A stretch of 64,000 nucleotides of DNA from Rhizobium leguminosarum bv. viciae USDA 2370 (GTDB lineage: Bacteria > Pseudomonadota > Alphaproteobacteria > Rhizobiales > Rhizobiaceae), in contig NZ_MRDL01000051.1 of NCBI RefSeq assembly GCF_002008365.1, forward strand, positions 920,856-984,855, written 5' to 3'. Made by a program: the position numbers and the translations under genes. Each line of letters starts with the position of its first letter. The stretch's first letter is position 1. The notes beneath the pieces were generated by a model. That model did no database searches, had not been told where the DNA came from, and worked only from the letters and a program-made list of their open reading frames with translations. Positions 45,397 to 54,090 of the stretch are shown piece by piece.

Positions 45397-46713
45397 TTAC
45401 GGCCGGCTAGACGCCGCATCGCAAAGGTGCCATTTCATCTGGTACCCGTAGTCGTTCTTGTGACCATAACACCAGCCGAACGTGTCGAGCATGGCACCAA
45501 TTTCTTCCCGCCGCGCACACGCCGACTGCGTCTCAGGACTGTCGGGATTGGTGCTGCCGCGGCATTCGCCGTTCTCCACATGCCACTGGCTAATGATCCG
45601 GTCCGGCGCCTGGGCGCCTCTGTCCGTCGCAAGCACCTTACTGTTTTCGGATTCGATCTGGCTCGTTGCAGGATTCCAGACGAGCGTAAACTCAGCCATC
45701 CCGGAGGAGGTCTTGCCTCTTTCACGGCTTCTTGCGAACCACTCGACGACGCCGGATACGTCACATTTCTCCGCACATACCGCCGCCTCGGATCCGGGCT
45801 TGACGCTATAGATGCGCTCCGGCCATCGCTGCGCGAACGTCGCCTTGTCCTTCATGACGGCGTCGCGGTCGACTACCTTGCCGTAGAAGGTCACCTGGTC
45901 CTCATATGCTTTGTGCATGAAGGCAAGCGCCGTCGCATTATCGCGTGACCACGCCTCATGGTATCGCCGAATAAACTCAAGCGCATTGTCGCTAGATGTG
46001 CGGGGCGCAGTCGCCGTGGCCTCGGCCTTTGGGTTCGGGCTGGAGACTGGATTATCGGCTTGCTGAAAGGATGGGGCTGTCTGTGCCGTGACAGCATCGT
46101 TGGACGTGATGATGTTCCAGTCGCGCATCTCGGCCGTCGTCAGGTACCGCATGTCCGAGCTTTCGATCGACAGGCTGAGCCTGAGCAGGTTCGGGCTCAC
46201 TCCCATGTCGGACAGATAGCCGATGATCTCGCCGGTCATCGTCTGCACCGTGGCGACCGCGGTCTTGTTGTCGAGTGCTGCGTCGTCCGAGAAGGAAGCC
46301 TGATGGACGCCGATCGAACCAGCTTCGGCCGAGCGCTTCACGCCGCCAAGAAATGCGAGGGCGCATGCCGAGGCGCACTGCGTCGATCGGATCTGAACGG
46401 TGTTTGCCGACAACGCACGGATCGCTCGTCCGATTTTGATCGCAGCCACGACGCTTCCGCCATTGGAGTCAAAACTAATGACGGTCGGCTGATACTGTGA
46501 GTACACGGCGACGAGTTTCATCGGATCGTCGGAGGGTTCGAAATCGCCCCTGATGACCAGGAGCCGTCCGCCATCGTTGAGAGATAGCTGCTCATACGTG
46601 ATCGCAGCGGCCGCATTCCGGGCATCGACGCCCACTAGCGCCAAGGCGATCACGAGAATGGAGAGAAGATCTGCAATTAGGCTCGTCGGGCGCGGCTGTG
46701 AGCCATCAATCAC
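45397..46713 (-). CDS. exported Clp-fold (COG3904-like) protein with NTF2-like C-terminus
   Basis: A 438-residue protein. An N-terminal hydrophobic segment (about residues 12-38) acts as signal or anchor. The Clp/crotonase-like domain contains ISFDSNGGSV, TQCASACALAFLGG with a putative nucleophile Ser, and GSIGVHQA with a His. Residues about 240-360 resemble an NTF2/SnoaL-like fold (EFIRRYHEAWSRDNATALAFMHKAYEDQVTFYG), and a Cys-bearing tail follows. GTG 46713 overlaps the stop of the upstream paralogue by 8 bases. Proteolytic activity is inferred only. Confidence 0.75.
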   Translation of the reverse strand: MIDGSQPRPTSLIADLLSILVIALALVGVDARNAAAAITYEQLSLNDGGRLLVIRGDFEPSDDPMKLVAVYSQYQPTVISFDSNGGSVVAAIKIGRAIRALSANTVQIRSTQCASACALAFLGGVKRSAEAGSIGVHQASFSDDAALDNKTAVATVQTMTGEIIGYLSDMGVSPNLLRLSLSIESSDMRYLTTAEMRDWNIITSNDAVTAQTAPSFQQADNPVSSPNPKAEATATAPRTSSDNALEFIRRYHEAWSRDNATALAFMHKAYEDQVTFYGKVVDRDAVMKDKATFAQRWPERIYSVKPGSEAAVCAEKCDVSGVVEWFARSRERGKTSSGMAEFTLVWNPATSQIESENSKVLATDRGAQAPDRIISQWHVENGECRGSTNPDSPETQSACARREEIGAMLDTFGWCYGHKNDYGYQMKWHLCDAASSRP

Positions 46714-47851
46714 AACAGACTCTCCTAACGTAGGTGTTGCCGATGGTGACCATCGAGTCCTTCGCGATCAAGCCATGGCTCTTCAGGGCATTGGAAACAT
46801 CCCTCGCCTCTTGCTCTGTATAGAGGTCGCGCAATGTGACGGCGAACCAGCCATTGGCAGCTAGGTGCACGTTCAATGGCACAGGCGACCCCTTCACGAA
46901 TTCCTGGGCGTCTGGCAACGAATTGAAGCTTTTTACCTGAACATAACGTTGCTCGCCGGAGTCCTCTTCGAACTGGCTGACGTGAACCCATGAGTAGTGC
47001 ATGAAGCCGATCAGCCCGACGACGGAAACCTTGTACCAATCCCCGCGGACATCGAGAATGTCGACGGATGCGCCGTTTCCAGCATCGCCGATCGCCTTGG
47101 CATCGGCGTCCGCGGAAAGCTTGACCGGAGCCCTGCCCTTGGGATGCCGGACAGTGCCATCTCTCGCGAGAGGAACCTCTAACGACGGATTGGCCTTCGC
47201 CTGGGCGCCGCGTGGTGCCGGGGCATCTCGCGCGATGTCGCGAGGTTCCGCCTTTGTCGACAGATCAGGTGACCGCGAGCCGGTCGTGACCCGATACTTC
47301 GCCATCTCGCTTCCTGAAAGGTAACGAATGTCGTTGCTGTCGTAAGAAAGTGAGAGCTGGAGAAGCGCTGGATCGACCCCCATCTCCGAAATGTAGCCAA
47401 TGACCTCCGCAGTCGTCTCCTGTACGGCGGAGACGGCGTCGTTGATCTCCATACCCTGAGTGTCATTGAAAGAGGATTTGTGAACGCCGATAGAGCCCGG
47501 CTCGGCGAGACGGCTGACGCCTCCGAGGAACGCGAGGGAACAGGCCGACGCGCACTCCGCTTGTCGCACCTGAATTGTCGAGAGCCCGAGCGAGCGGATG
47601 AGGCGGCCCAGTTCAATAGCCTTGGCTACATTGCCGCCGGGACTATCAAAGCCTATGACGGCCGGGCGTTCGCGCGCGACAATCTCCCTGAAGCGTGCGA
47701 GATCGTCGGTGTACTCGAACGCGCCGCTAACGGTGACGAAAGCCCACCCGGCGTCTGTGTGATGAGCGGCATATTCCAGCCCAGCATTTGCTTGATCTAC
47801 CGCGGCCCCAAGGAACATCGCTACAGCAGCGACCGGAAACTTTAACGACAT
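46706..47851 (-). CDS. exported Clp-fold (COG3904-like) protein with SH3 and SPOR-like C-terminus
   Basis: A 381-residue paralogue of the downstream gene: signal peptide (MSLKFPVAAVAMFLGAAVDQANA), VIGFDSPGGNV, AECASACSLAFLGG, GSIGVHKS. The C-terminal half holds an SH3_3-type domain (GNGASVDILDVRGDWYKVSVVGLIGFMHYSWVHV) and then a SPOR-like segment. These can bind cell-wall glycan or peptide. ATG 47851 is chosen over GTG 47860 because GGGG lies 8 bases upstream. Confidence 0.75.
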   Translation of the reverse strand: MSLKFPVAAVAMFLGAAVDQANAGLEYAAHHTDAGWAFVTVSGAFEYTDDLARFREIVARERPAVIGFDSPGGNVAKAIELGRLIRSLGLSTIQVRQAECASACSLAFLGGVSRLAEPGSIGVHKSSFNDTQGMEINDAVSAVQETTAEVIGYISEMGVDPALLQLSLSYDSNDIRYLSGSEMAKYRVTTGSRSPDLSTKAEPRDIARDAPAPRGAQAKANPSLEVPLARDGTVRHPKGRAPVKLSADADAKAIGDAGNGASVDILDVRGDWYKVSVVGLIGFMHYSWVHVSQFEEDSGEQRYVQVKSFNSLPDAQEFVKGSPVPLNVHLAANGWFAVTLRDLYTEQEARDVSNALKSHGLIAKDSMVTIGNTYVRRVCCD

Positions 47852-47949
47852 CTGAGACACCCCAACTCAGGAGATCAAATGCACAGTCCACTTCAGGTCG
47901 CAAGTCAGCTTTTGGTTAGTTGTATATAAGGGTAAATGGGCGACGATGC

Positions 47950-49059
47950 TCATCGGCAAAAAAATCGGTTGACGACATGGTGCACCATTTTTTGGACTGA
48001 TCGAACCAACAATTGGATCATCTCGTTCGCCAAGCGGCGTTCCGGTATCACTGCTGTGTTTGGAATCATCCCGGTCATTCGGCATATGGGGCGGCGAAAG
48101 AAGACGTCGGGAACGAGAAGCGGTGTCGCGAAGATCGCAAGGCCGTCGACGCGGCGAAGGTAGGACAAACACCTGTTCTTGATCCGCTGGATTTGAAGCG
48201 ACCGCTTTCCCTCCGCGACGAAATCCGCCTCGACGACCGACCACCAACCGACGACGTTTCTCGCCCTGGCTTGGATACGCACGATCATCTTGCTGATATC
48301 GTCACGGCTGAGGGCCACGCGCGCACTGAGTTCTTCAACCGTAGCCGGCTTCGTCTTGTTGCCGGTGCAAGCTCCCGCAGCGGCGAGCAGAGCGGCGTAG
48401 AAAGGGCTCGAGCACGCCGCGAATTCCGGGTCGAGATTTTCCAGCATCGTCACGATTTTACCGATCACGGTCGCTCGATAGCTTTCCAGGTCGAACGGGA
48501 CGCGCTCGAACGTCAGTAGATGCGCGTGGGACTTGTCGAACGCGCCGGTGAAGTCCGCTTCCAGCGACTTCATCAACGCCTCCTGGTCCGCGGAACAAAG
48601 ATCGGCGACGGATAGCTCGCCGTCATGGAGGCCGACGTTCTTGGCAGCCGCCAGCGTGGCGCTCAACGGCCGGTTAGACAAGATGGACGCCCGTCGGATT
48701 TCCGGTCCGAACTGGGCGACGTTGTAATAAGCCTTGCCGACGATGGATTTTGGAAGCTCGCCCTTGGGACTCCGCCTCGCGAGCCTCTTGGCGGTCCAGG
48801 TCAGTTCGCCGCTCGACTTGATCTGATAGAAGGAAAGTTCCGGACCCTCGCCTTCCTCGACAAGAACCACGAGATCGTCATGGTGATCGAACACCGCGAC
48901 GAATTCCTTACCGTGCTCGTGAAGCTCGAGAACGCGCGCCATTGAGACGTTTACTTGGAAGTCGAATGCCGCAAATGCCGGCCTGAAATGAGCTGCCCGG
49001 CAATCGATCAAGGGGAATATGTCTACGACTGGAAGAAGACGCGGTCGGATCACATGCAC
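47950..49059 (-). CDS. DUF4297-type (Cap4-like) nuclease-domain protein
   Basis: A 369-residue protein. Around residues 32-90, FDFQVNVSMARVLELHEHG, then FDHHDDLVVLVEEGEG and FYQIKSSGELTWTAKRL, match the DUF4297 dsDNA endonuclease pattern: D-D-x, then a Q-x-K catalytic core. The remainder is helical and unrecognised. DUF4297 nucleases occur in anti-phage systems as effectors. No HerA or CD-NTase partner is seen next to it. The start is uncertain (GTG 49059). Confidence 0.6.
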   Translation of the reverse strand: MHVIRPRLLPVVDIFPLIDCRAAHFRPAFAAFDFQVNVSMARVLELHEHGKEFVAVFDHHDDLVVLVEEGEGPELSFYQIKSSGELTWTAKRLARRSPKGELPKSIVGKAYYNVAQFGPEIRRASILSNRPLSATLAAAKNVGLHDGELSVADLCSADQEALMKSLEADFTGAFDKSHAHLLTFERVPFDLESYRATVIGKIVTMLENLDPEFAACSSPFYAALLAAAGACTGNKTKPATVEELSARVALSRDDISKMIVRIQARARNVVGWWSVVEADFVAEGKRSLQIQRIKNRCLSYLRRVDGLAIFATPLLVPDVFFRRPICRMTGMIPNTAVIPERRLANEMIQLLVRSVQKMVHHVVNRFFCR

Positions 49060-49097
49060 TGCGAATTCGTCGAGTCACCCCGATCTGATTTGGCCTG

Positions 49098-49334
49098 TCA
49101 ATGCAATGAGCCCGAAGATGGCGCGTTTACGCGCGTGGCGGCCAGCCCGACGTAAGTGCCGATCAGAACGGTCGCCATCTCCTCTACCGAGCGGCATCCC
49201 TCGTTGTAGAGTTCGATTGCGGCATCACACAAAAACGAGGATGCTTGATCGTCCCACTCCACTTCGTAGTGCCGATACCATTCACGGACCGCCTTCGACA
49301 TCAGCAGGTGGTCTTCCTGTATGCACTTGGACAT
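49098..49334 (-). CDS. small protein, unknown function
   Basis: A 78-residue acidic protein, MSKCIQEDHLLMSKAVREWYRHYEVEWDDQ, with a helical second half (SSFLCDAAIELYNEG, SVEEMATVLIG). GGGG lies upstream of the ATG. It lies upstream of, and on the same strand as, the DUF4297 gene, about 40 bases apart. Confidence 0.5.
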   Translation of the reverse strand: MSKCIQEDHLLMSKAVREWYRHYEVEWDDQASSFLCDAAIELYNEGCRSVEEMATVLIGTYVGLAATRVNAPSSGSLH

Positions 49335-49483
49335 GCGTTACCCCAGACATGGAGGCGGCAGGGCCTGCGTGGCTATGACTGCTTCCTACGCGACAGCGGC
49401 GTCGCCTGATCCCAGACCCAGGAAGGGCAGGACAGCCACAGCGAGTATCTTGTCCCGTGGACAGGACAACACCGCTCGGCCGC

Positions 49484-49666
49484 CTAACGGCGACCAATCT
49501 CGGCCTCGACCTTCTTCCGTGAGTTTCCAGCGCTCTTCACGGCCTTCTTGACGGCATCTTTCGAGACGCCTTCCTTCGTTGCTTCGTACTTGACCTCGTG
49601 ATCCTGGCCGCCGGCCACGCGGGCTCGATCCTGTGCGCGGCCGCGGGATGTCGGTGTCTGTGCCAT
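49484..49666 (-). CDS. DUF3606 domain-containing protein
   Basis: A 60-residue protein with the DUF3606 pattern SRGRAQDRARVAGGQDHEVKYEATKEGVSKDAVKKAVKSAG. DUF3606 proteins are small and common in rhizobia; function is unknown. ATG 49666 is fixed by AGGAGAAGCCCG. It lies beside the ku genes, divergently. Confidence 0.85.
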   Translation of the reverse strand: MAQTPTSRGRAQDRARVAGGQDHEVKYEATKEGVSKDAVKKAVKSAGNSRKKVEAEIGRR

Positions 49667-49930
49667 CGGGCTTCTCCTTCGAATGAACGTCCGCAATAGA
49701 AACTCACAACGATTCCGGTGGTTCCCGGAAGATAGTGGATGATGATGCTGCGCTTGAAGCGGCTGCGGAATTCCCTAAGCGAGGTGGCCGGCATGGTGCT
49801 GGAGGAAGGCGGTTGCTGTGACTCTCGAACTAAACAATCTCCAGCGCTTTCCACCACTGTCGGGCGCAATTCGACCAGCGGAGACGGCGGAATCAATTTG
49901 GGAGAGAAATTCCCTAAAGTATTGAAAAAT

Positions 49931-49955
49931 GATTCGTTTTGAGTCGGAACGAATC
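49931..49955. promoter_or_regulatory. inverted repeat upstream of ku
   Basis: GATTCGTT and AACGAATC are separated by 9 bases. The right arm runs out of the GGAAC of the predicted promoter, so it may be an operator. Confidence 0.4.
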
Positions 49956-49970
49956 ACCCTGACACGTCTT
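49946..49970 (+). promoter_or_regulatory. EcfG/RpoE2-type promoter of the ku genes
   Basis: GGAAC, then 18 bases, then TT fits the general-stress promoter consensus of Sinorhizobium RpoE2 (GGAAC-N18/19-TT). It lies 34 bases before the first ku start codon. Published work links a rhizobial ku to RpoE2. Only the short -35 match is strong evidence. Confidence 0.55.
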
Positions 49971-50003
49971 TGAGTCGCGGATTAATGATTCGGAGTATTT
50001 GTC

Positions 50004-50912
50004 ATGCCCTCAGGACAGCGTGCGCAGTGGAAAGGCTATCTGAAGTTCGGCGAGGTAAGCTGCGGCGTCGCTCTCTATACGGCAGCCTCGACTAGCGAGC
50101 GGATCACCTTCAACACCATCAACAAGGCCACGGGCAACCGCGTCAACCGCATCTTCATAGACAGCGAGACCGAGGATCCGGTGCCGAAGGAAGCCCAGAC
50201 CAAGGGCTTCGAGATCGAGAACGGCCAGTACATCATCATCGATCCTGAGGAAATTTCCGCCGCGATCCCTGAGAGCAACAAGACGCTCGAGATCGAGGCG
50301 TTCATCCCGTGCTCCGACGTCGACGACGTCTACTTCGACAAGCCGTACTACCTCACGCCCGACAAGATGGGCGGAGACGCGTTCGCGGCTCTCCGCGATG
50401 CGATGAAGAAGTCGATGGTCGCGGCCATCGCCCGGACCGTCCTGTTCCGTCGTATGCGTACGGTGCTGATACGGCCGCACGGCAAGGGCCTGATCGCCAG
50501 CACGCTCAACTACGACTACGAGGTTCGTTCCTCCGAGAAGGCTTTCGAGGAGATGCCCAAGCTCAAGATCGAGGGCGAGATGCTCGATCTGGCCAAGCAC
50601 ATCATCAGCACCAAGAAGGGCGAGTTCGATCCGGCCACCTTCGACGACCGCTACGAAGCCGCCCTCGCGGATCTGGTGAAGGCGAAGCTGGAAGGCAAGT
50701 CGCTTCCGAAGCCGAAGAAGGTGCAGGTCTCGAAGCCCAACGATCTGCTGGCCGCGCTCCGCGAGAGCGCAGGCATGATGAAGGCCGCTGCGGACCAATC
50801 GAAACGCACTGCCGCCAACGCTAACACTGGCACTGGGAGGCAGCGCGCCGCGCGCGGGGCGGCAGCGAAGTCCGCCGCTTCAAAGGCTGCCCCGCAGCGC
50901 AAAGCCAGCTAG
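50004..50912 (+). CDS. ku: Ku protein (NHEJ), copy 1
   Basis: A 302-residue bacterial Ku. It begins GQRAQWKGYLKFGEVSCGVALYTAASTSERITFNTINKATGN, with the Ku core IDSETEDPVPKE, DVDDVYFDKPYYLTPDK and LDLAKHIISTKKGEFDPATFDDRYEAALADLVKAK. The C-terminal extension is rich in Ala, Lys and Arg (residues 265-302). Ku binds DNA ends and recruits LigD. ATG is followed by copy 2 after 11 bases. Confidence 0.95.
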   Translation: MPSGQRAQWKGYLKFGEVSCGVALYTAASTSERITFNTINKATGNRVNRIFIDSETEDPVPKEAQTKGFEIENGQYIIIDPEEISAAIPESNKTLEIEAFIPCSDVDDVYFDKPYYLTPDKMGGDAFAALRDAMKKSMVAAIARTVLFRRMRTVLIRPHGKGLIASTLNYDYEVRSSEKAFEEMPKLKIEGEMLDLAKHIISTKKGEFDPATFDDRYEAALADLVKAKLEGKSLPKPKKVQVSKPNDLLAALRESAGMMKAAADQSKRTAANANTGTGRQRAARGAAAKSAASKAAPQRKAS

Positions 50913-50923
50913 GGAGATAGACG

Positions 50924-51736
50924 ATGGCTCCGAAATATTACTGGAAAGGCTATCTCAAACTCTCCCTGGTCACCTGCCCCGTGGCCATGACCCCGGCCAC
51001 GAGCGAAAGCGAGAAGGTTCGCTTCCATACACTCAACATGGAGACGGGCAACCGCGTCGTCTCCCGGTACATCGATTCCGTTACGGGCAAGCCCGTCAAG
51101 GACGAGAACGAAGCCAAGGGCTACGCTCGCGGAGAGAATGACTACGTTATCCTCACCGACGATGATCTGGATTCCGTTGCGCTCGACACGGTAAAGACGA
51201 TCGACATCGACAAGTTCGTTCCGGCCGACAGCATCGAGTGGATCTACCTTGAGAAGCCGCATTACCTGATGCCGGACGACGCCGTCGGCAACGAGGCATT
51301 TGCGGTGATCAGGGATGCCATGAAGGCCGACCAGGTTTTCGGCGTGTCGAAGCTCGTGATGGGACGCCGAGAGCGGGCGGTCGTCCTGGAACCGCGCGGC
51401 GAAGGCATCGTGCTCTGGACGCTGCGTTTCGGCGACGAGGTTCGACCGGAGGAGAATTACTTCGAGGAAATCGACGAGAAAGCAGATCCGGATCTCATTC
51501 CCCTTGTGCAGCAGCTTATCAAGAAGAAGACCGCGCGTTGGTCTCCGGATATGGTGAGTGATCCAATCCAGGAGAGCCTGCTCAAGATCATCGCCGAGAA
51601 GAAGAAGGCGCTGAAGCCGAAAAAGGCGGTGAAGGGGAAGGCGGCCGAAGTCGCTCCGAAGTCCAATGTGGTCAGCATCATGGACGCGCTCCGGAAGAGC
51701 GTCGAGGCAGATCTCAAAGGTAGGAAGTCAGGGTAG
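50924..51736 (+). CDS. ku: Ku protein (NHEJ), copy 2
   Basis: A 270-residue Ku: YWKGYLKLSLVTCPVAMTPATSESEKVRFHTLN, DSIEWIYLEKPHYLMPDDAVGNEAFAVIRDAMK, MGRRERAVVLEPRGEGIVLWTLRFGDEVR. It is clearly diverged from copy 1. Tandem ku genes can form heterodimers, as in S. meliloti. GGAGATAGACG precedes the ATG. Confidence 0.95.
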   Translation: MAPKYYWKGYLKLSLVTCPVAMTPATSESEKVRFHTLNMETGNRVVSRYIDSVTGKPVKDENEAKGYARGENDYVILTDDDLDSVALDTVKTIDIDKFVPADSIEWIYLEKPHYLMPDDAVGNEAFAVIRDAMKADQVFGVSKLVMGRRERAVVLEPRGEGIVLWTLRFGDEVRPEENYFEEIDEKADPDLIPLVQQLIKKKTARWSPDMVSDPIQESLLKIIAEKKKALKPKKAVKGKAAEVAPKSNVVSIMDALRKSVEADLKGRKSG

Positions 51737-51740
51737 TCAG

Positions 51741-51897
51741 ATGCACTTGCTGGAAACCAAGGTTGCACACGAGACATCGGGCTGGCGAATAGATTTCGTT
51801 GGCGACGACGGGGAAGCGGTGGCGATCAAGGTCGCGGACGGTTCACGCTGCAATCGAAGACGAGGCCATTGAGCGTGCGAAAGAGGTCATGGTTAGT
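51741..51897 (+). pseudogene. frameshifted small gene downstream of ku
   Basis: MHLLETKVAHETSGWRIDF leads into VGDDGEAVAIKVADG in one frame. The next frame continues VHAAIEDEAIERAKEVMVS and stops. A single extra base near 51843 joins them into a good 51-52-residue protein. It lies 4 bases after the second ku. Confidence 0.65.
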
Positions 51898-51934
51898 TGA
51901 CGGCATATGGAACGCGTGGTGGCGGCCGGAGGCG

Positions 51935-52073
51935 GAAGCTCGATTGGGGTCGCGTCATCTTCATCGCGTCGGAATCTGGCTTTAACATTCCTGTCGAGAT
52001 GATCCACTACGGCGTCGGCAAGACGGCAGACATCGCGGCTGCCCGCGGCCTTGCTATCCCTCCGTGTGCATGA
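51935..52073 (+). pseudogene. short-chain dehydrogenase fragment
   Basis: The frame gives WGRVIFIASESGFNIPVEM followed by IHYGVGKTADIAAARGLA, then a stop. This contains the SDR Ser region and Y-x-x-x-K catalytic motif, with no N-terminal cofactor fold and no C-terminus. It is a fragment of a decayed SDR gene. Confidence 0.6.
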
Positions 52074-52138
52074 CATCAGTGCCGTAAGACTGTACATTCC
52101 ATTTGAAGCACTTGCCGTTTACTCGGGATTTGTCACAG

Positions 52139-53854
52139 ATGTCCTCTTCGCTCACCACCAGACGACTGATGGCCATCCTGACGACGGACGTTGTCGGTTA
52201 TTCGCGCATGATGGAAGCCGACGAAGAAGGAACGCTGGCAAGCGTTAGTCGCTTGCAAGAAGAGATCCTCAAGCCTCGAATCCTCAAGAGTGGCGGTCGG
52301 ACAATCAAAGTTATGGGTGACGGCCTACTTTCGATATTCGAAAGCCCGGCCGTCGCCATTTCGACGGCGTTACAGGTACAGCATCTGTTGGCAAGCGAGG
52401 CTGTAGCTGCCAGCGGCACCGACACCCTTCGAATTCGGATTGGCATAAACTATGCCGAAGTCATGATCACCGAGGACGATGTATTCGGCGACGGCGTGAA
52501 TGTTGCGGCGCGCCTCGAACAACATGCATTACCGGATGGCATCTGCATCTCAGAGGCAACGCACCACATCCTCCCAGAGGAATTGCAGCGGCTGTTTGTA
52601 GATGGAGGACTGCTACATCTGAAGAATATTTCCAGGCCGGTGCGTGCATGGCATTGGCCTCGCACTCCCACAATAGAGCAGTCAATTCGAACTGTCGTCG
52701 CCGTCCTTCCCTTTCAAAGCGCAGATGAAGCAGCGAACGAGTTCCTCGTCGACGGCTTTACTGAGGACATCATATCCGGTCTTGCAAGATTCAGGAGCCT
52801 GTCGGTGATTGCGGTGTCCTCAGCGTTTGCGTTCCGGGATCGCTCGGAGAGTTTAAAGGAAGTTGGGCGCAAGCTCGCTGCCAACTATCTCGTGACAGGC
52901 AACATGCGTCGGTCGGGAGACGAGGTTCGGATCACTGTGCGGATGATCCAAGCCGACAATGAGCGGTTGGTCTGGTCTGAGAAATATCAGCGGCAAGCGG
53001 CAGATATTTTCGGCATCCAGGACGAGATCGTGAAAATGATTGTCGCAAATCTCGTGGGCCAAATCGAAAGCTGCGATTATCGAGAGTCCCTCCGGCGGCG
53101 GCCGGCCAGCCTCGCTGCTTACGAGTATTATCTGCGAGGGCTCGTGCATCTCAGAGGCTACGAGCCGGATGACAACGTCAAGGCAGTGGAGATGTTCGAA
53201 GCAGCGGTTGCCGGCGACGGAGGCTTTGCACTGGCACACGCTCATCTTGCGTTGGCGAGGATAGCGGTCGCCGGCTATGCCAACGCGCCGGAGGCTGTAC
53301 TTCGCGACGGGATCGCCCTTGCTCGTCATGCCGTAAAGTTAGACGAGGGAGAGGCTGGCGCCCATCGTGTACTCGGGCTCGCTCACCTTTACTTGAAGGA
53401 TTTTGACAACTCCGAGAGAGAATTCCGCCTCGCATATAAGCTCAATTCCAGTGATGCCCATGCATTGGTCCAGCTCGGCGGACTTCTGGCAAGGCGAAAC
53501 CGTATAGACGAAGCGCTTCCGTTGGTCGAAGAAGGGATGCGGCTCAACCCCTACCCGCCTCACTGGTATCACGCAGTTTTGGGTAATCTTCTCTATTTTA
53601 AGGGCGACTACGAGCAGGCCCTAGCGGCGCTGAAGCAGCTACCGAACCCCGGAAAATATACCAGCACCCGCATGATCGCCTGCTTGTCGATGGCGGGCCG
53701 CTCCCCGGAAGCTGCCGCACTTGCCAAAAGCGTTCGCGAAAACCATCCAGATCTGACGATCAGGGAGTTTTTGGCGCGAGGGATCGTGGTCGAAACCGCC
53801 GAACAGACTGAGAAGTTCAGACAGGGCCTGTTGGGAACGGGATTACCGGAGTGA
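52139..53854 (+). CDS. class III adenylate/guanylate cyclase with TolB-like and TPR domains
   Basis: A 571-residue protein. The N-terminal cyclase domain reads MAILTTDVVGYSRMMEADEEGTLA, IKVMGDGLLSIFESPAVAI and IRIGINYAEVMITEDDVFGDGVNVAARLE, all class III motifs including two metal Asp. A TolB-like domain follows (VAVLPFQSADEAANEFLVDGFTEDIISGLARF), then TPR repeats. The ORF could start at TTG 52103; ATG 52139 is preferred. It makes cAMP or cGMP, probably under stress control. Confidence 0.88.
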   Translation: MSSSLTTRRLMAILTTDVVGYSRMMEADEEGTLASVSRLQEEILKPRILKSGGRTIKVMGDGLLSIFESPAVAISTALQVQHLLASEAVAASGTDTLRIRIGINYAEVMITEDDVFGDGVNVAARLEQHALPDGICISEATHHILPEELQRLFVDGGLLHLKNISRPVRAWHWPRTPTIEQSIRTVVAVLPFQSADEAANEFLVDGFTEDIISGLARFRSLSVIAVSSAFAFRDRSESLKEVGRKLAANYLVTGNMRRSGDEVRITVRMIQADNERLVWSEKYQRQAADIFGIQDEIVKMIVANLVGQIESCDYRESLRRRPASLAAYEYYLRGLVHLRGYEPDDNVKAVEMFEAAVAGDGGFALAHAHLALARIAVAGYANAPEAVLRDGIALARHAVKLDEGEAGAHRVLGLAHLYLKDFDNSEREFRLAYKLNSSDAHALVQLGGLLARRNRIDEALPLVEEGMRLNPYPPHWYHAVLGNLLYFKGDYEQALAALKQLPNPGKYTSTRMIACLSMAGRSPEAAALAKSVRENHPDLTIREFLARGIVVETAEQTEKFRQGLLGTGLPE

Positions 53855-54050
53855 TAGGACGTCGTTGGCCACGTCCGGAGGCCGAGGAGTATGGCCATGC
53901 CATGCAAGCTAACAAGCCGCCCGTCCTCGTCTCTGGGAAAACGGAGTAAGTCCGGACGCCGGGTAGTATGGGCTCGGGCTCAGGTGGCGGATTATCGAGC
54001 GGGGGCTCTGGCGGCGGGACGATTGGTTCGAATGGAACTGACATTGACAT
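53817..54050 (-). CDS. small proline-rich protein, copy 1
   Basis: A 77-residue protein: MSMSVPFEPIVPPPEPPLD, then NPPPEPEPILPGVRT and an unrelated hydrophobic tail. GGCGAGGAGTA precedes the ATG. It is paralogous to the protein at 56445-56657. It overlaps the cyclase 3' end by 38 bases in antisense. Confidence 0.6.
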   Translation of the reverse strand: MSMSVPFEPIVPPPEPPLDNPPPEPEPILPGVRTYSVFPETRTGGLLACMAWPYSSASGRGQRRPITPVIPFPTGPV

Positions 54051-54090
54051 TACTCCTCGCCGCCTGAAAAAAATGCAGGGCGTGCTGGCA
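53980..54090. repeat. duplicated block, copy 1
   Basis: This segment, which includes the ribosome site and first 25 codons of the proline-rich protein, matches 56565-56705 imperfectly. The similarity continues upstream of the start codon (CGCCGCCTGAAAAAAATGCAGGG against CGTCGTTTGAGAACGCAGGG). Confidence 0.55.
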
